DNA of 11,255 bases from Prado023 sp049688595 (GCA_049688595.1 JBAVLA010000118.1:1-11255); one strand, 5' to 3'; counted from the stretch's first letter, positions 1-7,846 are shown. Numbers and translations are program-made. Notes: generated from the letters alone by a model not told the origin.

Positions 1-254
1 CCGCCCGCCTTGCGCCGGAACATCCGGTGCCCGGGCCCTCCGGCGGCGAGGTGCCCAGCGCTGCCGGAGCTGCCGTGGCCTGACTTCGCCGCACCGGAGC
101 TGCCGTGCTTGTGCTCGATCGCCTCGCGGAACTTCCGCTTCATCTGCTCGTCGGACGACTCTTCTGCGGCGCCGGCGGATTCCTCGACCTGCTCGGCACC
201 CGGCTTCGGGGCCACGGGATCTGAGCCCGCGGGCTCACTGGGCTTGGCCTTCAT
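1..254 (-). CDS. DUF5302-like small charged protein (3' end cut by window edge)
   Basis: Reading the minus strand from an ATG at 254 gives 84 codons with no stop before the window edge. The protein starts MKAKPSEPAGSDP, has an acidic stretch (residues about 21-36), a basic segment MKRKFREAIEHK (about 38-49), a Gly/Ser/His-rich linker with two HGSSG repeats, and reaches FRRKAG at the edge. Small actinobacterial DUF5302 proteins, as I recall them, have this same layout: acidic N-terminus, KRKFREAL-type helix, low-complexity linker and terminal FRRKSG. The stop is therefore probably only a few codons beyond the window. The start is supported by GGAGG on the minus strand (260-264) five nucleotides upstream. 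Function is unknown; there is no signal peptide or membrane segment. It is transcribed divergently from leuS. The family assignment comes from remembered family features, not a search. Confidence 0.8.
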   Translation of the reverse strand, partial: MKAKPSEPAGSDPVAPKPGAEQVEESAGAAEESSDEQMKRKFREAIEHKHGSSGAAKSGHGSSGSAGHLAAGGPGHRMFRRKAG

Positions 255-259
255 GTGGA

Positions 260-264
260 CCTCC
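260..264 (-). promoter_or_regulatory. Shine-Dalgarno of the DUF5302-like gene
   Basis: The minus strand reads GGAGG here, five nucleotides before the ATG at 254. This fixes the start of the leftmost gene. It contrasts with leuS on the other side of the same divergent region, which has no such site. Confidence 0.7.
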
Positions 265-408
265 GATCGTCGGAGCCTGTGTGGCCCTCAAACCTACAGC
301 GTGTGCGGCGATCAGGTCGGTTCAACGGCATGCCCCGCACGGGTCCGCGCTGTGCGCAGCATCATCCGTGCCGCCGAGCGGCGCTCCGGCCTGCGTGGGC
401 CCACCGAC

Positions 409-414
409 TACCCT
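409..414 (+). promoter_or_regulatory. Candidate -10 element of a leaderless leuS transcript
   Basis: TACCCT fits the actinobacterial TANNNT -10 pattern and ends 8 nt before the leuS ATG at 423, so initiation would fall on or next to the A of the start codon. There is no Shine-Dalgarno in front of that ATG, and no convincing -35 hexamer 16-18 nt upstream of the element. This is an inference from spacing and motif only. Confidence 0.4.
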
Positions 415-422
415 TGAGCCCC

Positions 423-2987
423 ATGAGCCCTTCCCCCCAGCCACCTGCCGAAGGAACCGCAGAAGTCGCCGAAGCCACCCCCGGGAACCCGCCCCTCGCC
501 GCCGCGACCGCGGCAGTCGCGGCCCCGGGCGCATCCGAGGACTACGACCCCGCCGCGCTGCAGGACAAGTGGTTGGCGGTGTGGGAGCGACTCGCACCGT
601 TCCGCTCGGGCCGGCCAGACGACGACCGACCGCGCAAGTACGTGCTGGACATGTTCCCGTATCCCTCGGGCGACCTGCACATGGGGCACGCCGAGGCCTA
701 TGCGCTGGGCGACGTGCTGGCCCGCTACTGGGTGCAGCGGGGATACAACGTCCTGCACCCGATCGGATGGGATGCGTTCGGCCTGCCCGCGGAGAACGCA
801 GCCATCAAGCGCGGCGCCGATCCCCGTGCATGGACGTATGAGAACATCGCCACGCAGAAGGCCTCGATGCGCCGCTACGGCTGCTCCTTCGACTGGGATC
901 GCGTGCTCAACACCTGCGACCCGGAGTACTACCACTGGAACCAGTGGTTCTTCCTGCGGATGTTCGAGCGGGGCCTGGCCTACCGGAGGGCCAGTGCGGT
1001 CAACTGGTGCCCGTCATGCCAGACGGTCCTGGCCAACGAGCAGGTCGTGGGTGGCCTGTGCGAGCGGTGCGACTCGGTCGTCACGAAGAAGAAGCTCACC
1101 CAGTGGTACCTGAGGATCACCGAGTACGCCGACCGCCTGCTCGACGACATGGAGCTCCTCGAGGGCCGCTGGCCGGAGAAGGTGCTGCACATGCAGCGCA
1201 ACTGGATCGGCCGCTCCACGGGAGCCGAGGTCGAGTTCTCGATCGAGGGCCGCGATGCGCCGGTCACGGTCTACACGACCCGGCCGGACACGCTCTTCGG
1301 CGCGACGTTCTTCGTAGTGGCCGTGGACTCCGACCTCGCCGCCGAGCTTGCTGCGGGGACACCGGCCGAGAAGGAGTTCGCCGAGTACCTGGCCCGGACC
1401 AAGCGCGAGTCGGACATCGACCGATTGGCCACCGACCGGCCCAAGACCGGCGTCTTCCTGCACAAGCATGCGATCAACCCGGTCAACGGCGAGGAGCTGC
1501 CGATCTTCGCCTCGGACTACGTCCTGAGCGACTACGGGACCGGCGCGATCATGGCCGTGCCCGCCCACGACCAGCGCGACCTGGACTTCGCGCGTGCGTT
1601 CGACCTGCCCGTGCGGATCGTGGTCGAGGCCGACACCGATCCGTTGGAGACCGGCGTCGCGACCGCCGACGACGGCCTGCACGTCAATTCCGGCCCGCTG
1701 GACGGGCTGGACAAGGACGCCTCCATCGCGCGGATCATCGAGTGGCTGGGGGAGCGGGGCACCGGCCGGCCGGCAGTCAACTACCGCCTGCGGGACTGGC
1801 TGATCAGCCGCCAGCGCTACTGGGGGACCCCGATCCCGATCATCCACTGCCCGGTCGACGGCGAGGTCCCGGTCCCGGACGCACAGCTGCCGGTCAGGCT
1901 CCCGGATGCAGAGGGCCTGGACCTCAAGCCCAAGGGGGCGTCCCCGTTGGGCGCGGCTGAGGCATGGGCTTCGGTGGACTGCCCGAGGTGCGGCCGACCG
2001 GCGCGGCGCGACCCCGACACCATGGACACGTTCGTCGACTCGTCGTGGTACTTCCTGCGGTACCTGGACCCGGCGAAGCCCGATGGGCCGTTCGATCCGG
2101 CGGTGGCCAACGAGTGGCTGCCCGTGGACCAGTACGTCGGCGGCGTCACCCACGCGATCCTGCACCTGCTGTACGCGCGGTTCTTCACCAAGGTGATCCA
2201 CGACATGGGCATGCTCGACGTGGTCGAGCCGTTCACCCGGCTGCTCAACCAGGGCATGGTCCAGATGGACGGCTCGGCGATGAGCAAGTCCCGCGGCAAC
2301 CTCGTGCGGCTCTCCGACGAGCTCGCGGTCCACGGTGTGGACGCAGTGCGCCTGACGATGGTGTTCGCCGGGCCACCTGAGGATGACATCGACTGGGCAG
2401 ATGTGTCGCCCGGCGGGTCCAAGCGGTTCCTCGCCCGCGCGTGGCGCGTGGCCGGTGACGTGACCAGCGCCCCGGGCACCGATCCCGCGGGCGGGGATGT
2501 GGCGCTGCGGCGCGTGACGCACAAGTCGGTCCATGAGGCGGCCCTCGCGGTCGAGACCTACCGGTTCAACGTGGCCGTGGCCAAGGCGATGGAGCTGGTC
2601 AACGCCGCACGCAAGGCGATCGACACCGGCGTCGGCCCAGCCGACCCAGCCGTGCGTGAGGCGGCCGAGGCGGTCGCCATCCTGCTCAGCCTGGTCGCCC
2701 CGTACACCGCCGAGGAGATGTGGGCGCGCCTGGGGCACGAGCCCAGCGTCGCGCTGGCCGGTTGGCTGACGGTCGATCCCGCGCTGCTCGTGGAGGAGTC
2801 CGTGACCTGTGTCGTGCAGGTCTCCGGCAAGGTGCGTGGTCGGCTCGAGGTGGCCCCGGACATCAGTGAGGACGAGCTTCGCGCCCTGGCGCTGGCGGTG
2901 CCGGCGGTTGCGGCGGCCACAGCCGGTCGACCGCCACGCGCCGTCATCGTGCGCGCGCCGAAGCTGGTCAATGTCGTTCCGGCGTGA
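423..2987 (+). CDS. leuS: Leucyl-tRNA synthetase (LeuRS)
   Basis: An 854-residue class Ia aminoacyl-tRNA synthetase that charges tRNA-Leu in the cytoplasm. The HIGH signature is HMGH (86-89) in FPYPSGDLHMGH. Zinc-ribbon cysteines are CPSC/CERC (C196, C199, C213, C216), with a second CPRC cluster preceding the DTMDTFVDSSWYF segment. The CP1 editing domain carries TTRPDTLFGAT (T285/T286 onward) and HDQRD (H382-D386) with its conserved aspartates. The KMSKS loop reads AMSKS (MSKS at 620-623), so the first lysine is alanine. The C-terminal anticodon-binding region is followed by VSGKVRG and the final small domain. The length matches bacterial LeuRS of about 860 residues rather than the long forms of some actinobacteria. 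An open frame extends upstream to a GTG at 255, but conservation begins only at YDPAALQDKW (41-50), so the ATG at 423 is preferred. About 38 Ala/Pro-rich residues precede the conserved core. Confidence 0.97.
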   Translation: MSPSPQPPAEGTAEVAEATPGNPPLAAATAAVAAPGASEDYDPAALQDKWLAVWERLAPFRSGRPDDDRPRKYVLDMFPYPSGDLHMGHAEAYALGDVLARYWVQRGYNVLHPIGWDAFGLPAENAAIKRGADPRAWTYENIATQKASMRRYGCSFDWDRVLNTCDPEYYHWNQWFFLRMFERGLAYRRASAVNWCPSCQTVLANEQVVGGLCERCDSVVTKKKLTQWYLRITEYADRLLDDMELLEGRWPEKVLHMQRNWIGRSTGAEVEFSIEGRDAPVTVYTTRPDTLFGATFFVVAVDSDLAAELAAGTPAEKEFAEYLARTKRESDIDRLATDRPKTGVFLHKHAINPVNGEELPIFASDYVLSDYGTGAIMAVPAHDQRDLDFARAFDLPVRIVVEADTDPLETGVATADDGLHVNSGPLDGLDKDASIARIIEWLGERGTGRPAVNYRLRDWLISRQRYWGTPIPIIHCPVDGEVPVPDAQLPVRLPDAEGLDLKPKGASPLGAAEAWASVDCPRCGRPARRDPDTMDTFVDSSWYFLRYLDPAKPDGPFDPAVANEWLPVDQYVGGVTHAILHLLYARFFTKVIHDMGMLDVVEPFTRLLNQGMVQMDGSAMSKSRGNLVRLSDELAVHGVDAVRLTMVFAGPPEDDIDWADVSPGGSKRFLARAWRVAGDVTSAPGTDPAGGDVALRRVTHKSVHEAALAVETYRFNVAVAKAMELVNAARKAIDTGVGPADPAVREAAEAVAILLSLVAPYTAEEMWARLGHEPSVALAGWLTVDPALLVEESVTCVVQVSGKVRGRLEVAPDISEDELRALALAVPAVAAATAGRPPRAVIVRAPKLVNVVPA

Positions 2988-2995
2988 TAGCCGCG

Positions 2996-3001
2996 TAGCC
3001 T
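2996..3001 (+). promoter_or_regulatory. Candidate -10 element of a leaderless degV-family transcript
   Basis: TAGCCT fits TANNNT and lies 8 nt before the ATG at 3010, the same spacing as the leuS element. The 22-nt gap after leuS contains no clear Shine-Dalgarno. The gene could instead be read through from leuS, and no clear -35 is seen. Confidence 0.35.
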
Positions 3002-3009
3002 GAATGGCC

Positions 3010-3843
3010 ATGAAGGTCGCGATTGTCACGGACTCGACCGGCTACCTGCCTGCTGACCTGGCCCCGGCCGGGCTGAGCGTCGTCCCCCTCTCGGTCGTGC
3101 TCGACGGGAGGTCCTACGACGAGGGGACCCAGATCACGGTGGCGGAGGTCAGCGAGGCGCTTCGACGCCGGGTGGACGTCAGCACGTCGAGGCCGGCACC
3201 GGCGAGGTTCGCGGCTGCCTACGCACGCCTTGCCGAGGAGGGCCACGACCAGATCGTGAGCGTCCACATCTCCGGGGACATGTCGGGGACGTTCGACGCT
3301 GCCTGTCTGGCCGCCACGGAGGCGCCGGTGCCGGTGGTCACGGTGGACTCCCGGACCGTCGGTCTTGCGCTGGGCTTCGCCGTGCGATCCGCCGCCGAGG
3401 CAGTGGCGGCAGGTGCGTCGGCGGAGGAGGCCGCGGATGCCGCCCGACGCCGTGCCGAGGCGTCCCGGACCTGGCTGGTCGTGGACAGCCTCGACCAGCT
3501 GCGCCGGGGTGGGCGGATCGGTGCTGCTCAGGCGCTGCTTGGAAACGCGCTGATGGTCAAGCCCATCCTCCAGGTGCGAGACGGGGTGGTGTCCCCCATG
3601 GAGAAGCAGCGCACGATCGCCCGGGCTGTGGCCAGGATGGCCGACATCGCCCGCGACTACGCGGGCACCGGGCCAGCCGACATCGCCGTGCAGCACTGCG
3701 GTGCGCCCGATCGGGCGGAGGAGCTCGCCGCCACCCTCCGGGCAGGACTGCCCGGGGCGCACGTGCACGTCGTGGAGGTCGGCGCCGTCATAAGCGCCCA
3801 CGTGGGCCTGGGCACCACGTCGGTTGCGGTGTGCCCACGATGA
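3010..3843 (+). CDS. DegV family protein (FakB-like fatty-acid-binding protein)
   Basis: A 277-residue cytosolic protein with the full DegV fold layout. It begins with strand MKVAIVTDSTGYLP (1-14). The ligand-site motif is STSRPAP (58-64), followed by SVHISGDMSGTFDAA (84-98), TVDSRTVGLALG (111-122) and the LDQLRRGGRI segment (161-170). DegV proteins of the FakB type bind one fatty acid and present it to the kinase FakA, which makes acyl-phosphate for phospholipid synthesis. The serine-containing motif and downstream arginine match that family. An in-frame ATG two codons upstream (3004) is possible, but DegV proteins usually start MKVAIVTDST and the -10-like spacing also favours 3010. The gene follows leuS by 22 nt and precedes plsY by 39 nt, a metabolically sensible neighbour. 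Which fatty acid it prefers cannot be told. Confidence 0.92.
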   Translation: MKVAIVTDSTGYLPADLAPAGLSVVPLSVVLDGRSYDEGTQITVAEVSEALRRRVDVSTSRPAPARFAAAYARLAEEGHDQIVSVHISGDMSGTFDAACLAATEAPVPVVTVDSRTVGLALGFAVRSAAEAVAAGASAEEAADAARRRAEASRTWLVVDSLDQLRRGGRIGAAQALLGNALMVKPILQVRDGVVSPMEKQRTIARAVARMADIARDYAGTGPADIAVQHCGAPDRAEELAATLRAGLPGAHVHVVEVGAVISAHVGLGTTSVAVCPR

Positions 3844-3882
3844 GCGCCCTGACCTTCGTCGGGAGTCCGTGATGGGCGGCCC

Positions 3883-4473
3883 GTGCTGATGGAAGACATC
3901 AACTGGTCGGCCGTGCTGGCTGCCGGGTTCGTCTCCTACTGGATCGGATCCATCAGCCCCGCGGATGCGGCCGCGCGCATGCGAGGCGCCGACCTGCGCG
4001 GGACCGGGTCGGGGAACCCAGGGGCGACCAATGCGGCGCGGACCATGGGCGTCCGGGTCGGCGTGATCGTGGGCCTCATCGACGTCGTCAAGGGCTTCCT
4101 CCCGGTCTGGTACTTCGGGCGGTACGGGGATCCCGCTGGTCAGGTCGCAGGGCTAGCGGCGGTGATCGGACATATCACCTCGCCGTTCCTCCAAGGTCGG
4201 GGTGGCAAGGGCGTGGCCACGTCCCTTGGGGCCATCCTGGCGCTCAACCCACTCTGGGCGATCCCGGTCCTCGTGGCCTTCGGCGTGACGGTGGCAATCA
4301 CCCGCAGGGTCGGGATCGGGTCGGTGGTGGGTGGCCTTGCGCTGATCCCGACGACCATCGTGGACTGGGAGAGCTGGGCTGACGCAGCCTTCGCGATCGG
4401 CCTGTCCGCGCTCATCATCTACCGCCATCGGCGCAACGTGAGCCAGTTCTGGTCCGAGGTCCGTTCCCGCTGA
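3883..4473 (+). CDS. plsY: Acyl-phosphate:glycerol-3-phosphate acyltransferase PlsY
   Basis: A polytopic inner-membrane enzyme of 196 residues that transfers the acyl group of acyl-phosphate to sn-glycerol-3-phosphate, giving lysophosphatidic acid. PlsY signatures are present in order: GTGSGNPGATNAAR (40-53), the D67-K70-G71 loop, GHITSPFLQGRGGKGVAT (96-113) and a C-terminal RHRRNV (181-186). Hydrophobic helices lie at roughly 9-24, 57-77, 87-97, 114-139, 147-161 and 167-180. Length is normal for the family. The start is uncertain: GTG at 3883 (MLMEDINW) or ATG at 3889 (MEDINW); neither has a strong Shine-Dalgarno, the nearest purine run being GGGAG at 3861-3865. The gap after the degV-family gene is only 39 nt, suggesting co-transcription. 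The RGG(K) variant of the usual KGGKG motif is a modest deviation. Confidence 0.94.
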   Translation: MLMEDINWSAVLAAGFVSYWIGSISPADAAARMRGADLRGTGSGNPGATNAARTMGVRVGVIVGLIDVVKGFLPVWYFGRYGDPAGQVAGLAAVIGHITSPFLQGRGGKGVATSLGAILALNPLWAIPVLVAFGVTVAITRRVGIGSVVGGLALIPTTIVDWESWADAAFAIGLSALIIYRHRRNVSQFWSEVRSR

Positions 4474-4478
4474 GCGGT

Positions 4479-4507
4479 GCGTGTCGACCGGGTGCTGGTC
4501 GACCGCG
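4479..4507 (+). terminator. Hairpin downstream of plsY, possible intrinsic terminator
   Basis: The arms GTCGACC (4483-4489) and GGTCGAC (4497-4503) are perfect inverted repeats around a 7-nt loop. They extend by a GCG/CGC pairing (4479-4481 with 4505-4507) beyond a single T/C mismatch. The stem starts 5 nt after the plsY stop codon. There is no T-tract, which is common for actinobacterial terminators, so a role as terminator or 3'-end stabiliser is inferred. Confidence 0.5.
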
Positions 4508-4580
4508 GGCTCGGCGGGGCGGCATCGGCGAGGGCAGGCTCGGCGAGGCGGCTCAGGCATGATCACAGCCCGCCTGGTGG

Positions 4581-4589
4581 TTGTCCACA
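4581..4589 (+). promoter_or_regulatory. Isolated DnaA-box-like 9-mer
   Basis: TTGTCCACA matches the high-GC actinobacterial form of the DnaA box (TTRTCCACA) exactly. It stands alone in the 168-nt gap between plsY and comEA, about 50 nt upstream of the comEA start. A single box is not an origin. It could be a DnaA regulatory or titration site, or chance. Confidence 0.3.
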
Positions 4590-4629
4590 GATGCTGCTTC
4601 GGGGCTTCTCGTCTCGGGGGCGCGGTGCC

Positions 4630-4635
4630 TAGCGT
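4630..4635 (+). promoter_or_regulatory. Candidate -10 element of a leaderless comEA transcript
   Basis: TAGCGT fits TANNNT and ends 6 nt before the ATG at 4642, so transcription would start at or beside the start codon. No Shine-Dalgarno precedes the gene. TTCTCG (4606-4611) is the only, weak, -35 candidate at 18-nt spacing. Confidence 0.4.
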
Positions 4636-4641
4636 CGCGAC

Positions 4642-5355
4642 ATGCGACGAACCCAGGACATCGTCCTCGCCCGACTGAGGCTCTACTCCATGCGCTGGCG
4701 CTCGCCGCTGGGAGGCGATCCGCAGGCACGGGAGGGCACCGCGCCGGCACGTCCAGGTCCCGAGGTCTGGCTCAGGTTGGTTGGCCTCCTCGCGGCGCTG
4801 GCGGTCGCGGGGGCCTCGACGGTCCTGTGGGTGGCGCTGCCCCGATCCGATACCGCCCCACCGTTGCCGAGCGCGTCGCCGCTCCTGGTGGCCGAGCCGC
4901 TCGTCGCCCCGTCATCCGCGCCTTCGTTGATCGTCCACGTGGCCGGCGACGTGCGTCGACCGGGCGTGGTCGAGTTGCCGGCGGGTGCTCGCGTGGGCGA
5001 CGCGGTCAAGGCTGCCGGGGGACTCCAGCGCGGCGCCAAGCTGGGCGCCACCAATCTCGCGCGCCTCGTCGTGGACGGCGAACGCGTGGAAGTCGGATCC
5101 GGCTCTGACGCGGGGTCGGCCGGAGGAGCTCTCGCAGCCACCGCGGCTCCGGCTGCAGCTGCCGGGCCCGTCGACTTGAACGCTGCCACGGCAGAACAGC
5201 TCGATGCCCTGCCAGGTGTTGGTCCAGTGACTGCGGCGCGCATCCTGGCTTGGCGGGCCGAGCACGGCCGGTTCACGGTGGTCGATGAGCTGGCCGAGGT
5301 CGCAGGAATCGGTCCCAAGACGCTCGCCGAGTTGCGGTCGCATGTTCGGGTCTGA
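4642..5355 (+). CDS. comEA: ComEA, membrane-anchored DNA receptor for DNA uptake
   Basis: A 237-residue protein with the classical ComEA plan. A basic N-terminus (RARLRLYSMRWR-like, 1-25) precedes one transmembrane anchor (about 43-66). A Pro/Ser/Ala-rich extracellular linker follows (67-94), then an SLBB domain starting at LIVHVAGDVRRPGVVELPAG (96-115), an Ala/Gly linker (153-175) and a C-terminal double helix-hairpin-helix domain starting VDLNAATAEQLDALPGVGP (177-195), with the second hairpin AGIGPKTLAEL (221-231). ComEA binds double-stranded DNA outside the membrane through these hairpins and hands it to ComEC. The last 14 nt overlap comEC. Competence has been shown in few actinobacteria although these genes are widespread in them, so DNA uptake here is inferred. 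The preceding 168-nt gap with a hairpin suggests a separate transcription unit from plsY. Confidence 0.95.
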   Translation: MRRTQDIVLARLRLYSMRWRSPLGGDPQAREGTAPARPGPEVWLRLVGLLAALAVAGASTVLWVALPRSDTAPPLPSASPLLVAEPLVAPSSAPSLIVHVAGDVRRPGVVELPAGARVGDAVKAAGGLQRGAKLGATNLARLVVDGERVEVGSGSDAGSAGGALAATAAPAAAAGPVDLNAATAEQLDALPGVGPVTAARILAWRAEHGRFTVVDELAEVAGIGPKTLAELRSHVRV

Positions 5356-7846
5356 TGGGTCCGCAGGGCGCGATCGGTCCACCGGACGTGCCGCGAGGGG
5401 GTCCAGCCGCTTGCCTACGGATTCGTCGGCGTCGTCCCGGCGCGACGACGGACGGGAGGCGCCGGACCTCAGGCTGCTGCCGTTCGTGGCGGGCGTGTGG
5501 GCGGCCGAGTGGGCCGTGATGCTCGGCCAGCCCCAGGCTCCCGCCTGCTGGGCGGTCGGCGGGGTGGTCTTCGTCGCCCTCGCGCTGGTCGTCGGCAGGC
5601 GCTTGGCCGGCGTCGCCCCGCTTGTTCGGCCGATGGAACGGGGCGGATGCGCCAGTCGCCGCAGCGCGAGGGCACTGCTGGCAGTGGCCTTCTTGTCGGG
5701 ATCTGGGATTGGCTGCAGCGTGGCAGCCCTGCAGGTGGCCCGGCTCCACCCGGCCCTCATCGATCAGGTCGTTCAGAGAACGTCGGTCGTGGCGGCCACC
5801 GTCCGCGTGACCGGGGATCCCGTGCTGTTCAGGCCAGCCGATGACGGTGGGCGCCGATCCCCGTCGAGCTGGTCGGTTCCGGTCGGACTGCGGGAGCTGC
5901 GAGTCGGCGGGCGCGCGCATCGCGTCCGCGCGCCGGTGCTCCTGCGCGGTGATGCCGCACGCAACCTGAGGTACGGCTCGGTGGTGGACATCCACGGTCG
6001 AGCGCAGGCTTCCTGGTCACCAGCCAGCAGCGCGATGACGATCCGGCTGCTTGGCGACGGGCAGATCCGTTCCCCGCCGGGGTTCTTGGCCCGGATCACT
6101 TCTTCGATCAGGGACTCGTTCCGGGCTTCGTGTGCGGGGGTTCCGGCTGACGCCGCAGGGCTGCTGCTGGGCCTGGCGGTGGGGGACGAGTCGCTCGTTC
6201 CCGCGGATCTCGACAGATCCATGGTGCGCTCGGGGTTGGCCCACCTCACAGCGGTCAGCGGCTCGAACACGACGCTCGTCGTGGCAATCGTCATGGGTGC
6301 CGTCGGGCTGGCCGGCCTCGGGTGGCGCGTCCGGGTCGGGGCGAGCCTGCTGGTCCTCGCTGGTTACGTCGCGCTGGTCCGTCCCCAGCCGAGCGTGATG
6401 AGGGCGGCCGCCATGGGGCTCGTCGCGCTGCTGGCCCTCAGCGCCGGTGGGCGTCGGCGCGGTCCCCCTGCCCTGTTGGCGGCGTCGCTGTCCCTCCTGC
6501 TGGTCCTGCCCCAGTACGCCGTGTCGATCGGCTTCGCGCTGTCCGTTTCCGCCACGGCAGGCCTGCTGGTGGTGGGTCCGCCGATCGCTGGTCGCCTGGC
6601 CGAGTGGCGGGTGTCGCGCCGGGTGCCTGAATCGGTGCGTGCCGCGTTCGCGGTCGCCGCCGCGGCGCATGTGGCCACCCTCCCGCTGGCTGTGCTCATG
6701 GGCAACGGCGCGAGCCTCGTGGCGCTGCCGGCCAACGTTGTCGTCACGCCGGTCGTCCCCCTGGCCACGGTGCTCGGGCTCGCCGCCGCCCTGCTGGCCC
6801 CGGTCGTCCCGGCGGCATCCACCGCCCTGGCCTGGGCAGCGGCCCCCTGCACCGGCTTCATCGCACTTGTCGCCAGGAGGTCTGCGGACCAGTCCTTCGG
6901 CGTCATGGACGTACCCGAGGGCCCTGCGGGTGCGCTGGTCACGTCCGTGGTCCTCGGGGTCCTCGCGGTGGGCTTCCACCGGCGTTGGCGACCCTGGCGC
7001 TCAGGGGGCCTACGACTGGTGGCCTGCGTGATCACGGCGATCGCGGCCTTGGTCGGCCACGTGCGCGCGGCCGATTGGCCACCGCCAGGATGGGTCGTCC
7101 TGGCTTGCGATGTTGGTCAGGGCGACAGCATCATCCTGCGCCGCCCGGAATCCGTAGAGGCGCTGCTGGTGGACGCGGGCCCGGATGGCGACAGGACCTC
7201 GGACTGCTTGAGCGATGCTGGGATCGAACGACTCGTGGTCCTGCTCAGCCACTACCACGCAGATCACATCGACGGCCTGGCCGAGGTCCTGGACCGCTGG
7301 CACGTCGAGGCGGTCCTGACCTCGTGGGTGGCCGAACCCGCCGAGGGCGTTGCGCAGGTCGTCGGCGTTTCCCGGGCAGCGGGCGTGCCGGTGCGAGTCC
7401 TGCACGCGGGGGATGCCTTCACGGCGGCAGGCGTGTCCGTGTCCGTTCTCTGGCCGGCGCGGAAGATCGACGAATCCCCGGAGAACAACGCCAGCGTCAT
7501 CGCGCTCGCGGAGGTCCCGACGCAGTCGGGCCCAGTGCGAGTGCTCCTCCCGGGCGACGTCGAGCCAGAAGCCCAAGCAGCCGTGACGGCTACGCCCTTG
7601 GACCCGGTGGACGTCGTGAAGGTCCCACACCATGGCTCGCGGCACCAGCTGTCGTCCTTCGCCGACTGGGCTGGGGCCGAGGTTGCGCTGATAGCCGTCG
7701 GGGAGGACAACGAGTTCGGCCACCCGAGCCCGGCGACCATTGCCCAGTACCAGTCAGCGGGGTCCCTCGTGGCGCGGACGGACACGGACGGCGCCCTGGC
7801 CGTGCTTGGATCACCCGGTCATGTGATCCTGCGACGTCAGCACTAG
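5342..7846 (+). CDS. comEC: ComEC/Rec2 DNA-transport channel with metallo-beta-lactamase-like domain
   Basis: About 834 residues, a polytopic membrane protein that conducts single-stranded DNA into the cytoplasm. Order: a hydrophilic N-terminus (about 1-45), early membrane helices, an external OB-like DUF4131 region, then the Competence domain containing GLAHLTAVSGSN (about 298-309) and many hydrophobic helices to about residue 580. The C-terminal metallo-beta-lactamase-like domain opens with CDVGQGDSIIL, has HYHADH (H637, H639, D641, H642), ENNASVIAL, LLPGD (D739) and KVPHHGS (H763/H764), so metal ligands for a possible nuclease are intact. The ATG at 5342 overlaps comEA by 14 nt, favouring translational coupling. 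The frame is open upstream to a GTG/ATG at 5285 and a TTG lies at 5411, so the exact start is uncertain. The TAG stop sits in a 10-bp tandem repeat. Confidence 0.95.
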   Translation: MFGSDGSAGRDRSTGRAARGSSRLPTDSSASSRRDDGREAPDLRLLPFVAGVWAAEWAVMLGQPQAPACWAVGGVVFVALALVVGRRLAGVAPLVRPMERGGCASRRSARALLAVAFLSGSGIGCSVAALQVARLHPALIDQVVQRTSVVAATVRVTGDPVLFRPADDGGRRSPSSWSVPVGLRELRVGGRAHRVRAPVLLRGDAARNLRYGSVVDIHGRAQASWSPASSAMTIRLLGDGQIRSPPGFLARITSSIRDSFRASCAGVPADAAGLLLGLAVGDESLVPADLDRSMVRSGLAHLTAVSGSNTTLVVAIVMGAVGLAGLGWRVRVGASLLVLAGYVALVRPQPSVMRAAAMGLVALLALSAGGRRRGPPALLAASLSLLLVLPQYAVSIGFALSVSATAGLLVVGPPIAGRLAEWRVSRRVPESVRAAFAVAAAAHVATLPLAVLMGNGASLVALPANVVVTPVVPLATVLGLAAALLAPVVPAASTALAWAAAPCTGFIALVARRSADQSFGVMDVPEGPAGALVTSVVLGVLAVGFHRRWRPWRSGGLRLVACVITAIAALVGHVRAADWPPPGWVVLACDVGQGDSIILRRPESVEALLVDAGPDGDRTSDCLSDAGIERLVVLLSHYHADHIDGLAEVLDRWHVEAVLTSWVAEPAEGVAQVVGVSRAAGVPVRVLHAGDAFTAAGVSVSVLWPARKIDESPENNASVIALAEVPTQSGPVRVLLPGDVEPEAQAAVTATPLDPVDVVKVPHHGSRHQLSSFADWAGAEVALIAVGEDNEFGHPSPATIAQYQSAGSLVARTDTDGALAVLGSPGHVILRRQH

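Noticed and set aside
10..417. Plus-strand frame at the left edge
   Set aside because: It overlaps the DUF5302-like gene in antisense and the leuS upstream region; composition is not protein-like and there is no ribosome-binding site.
1014..3029. 671-codon minus-strand open frame opposite leuS
   Set aside because: It lies entirely antisense to a clear leuS, is rich in Arg/His/Asp/Gly as expected from a GC-rich shadow frame, and shows no domain likeness.
4581..4589. Possible replication origin
   Set aside because: Only one DnaA box is present, with no box cluster, AT-rich element or dnaA/dnaN nearby.
6017..6979. 320-codon minus-strand open frame opposite comEC
   Set aside because: Low-complexity Arg/Gly/Gln/His composition and complete overlap with the conserved Competence domain of comEC mark it as a shadow.
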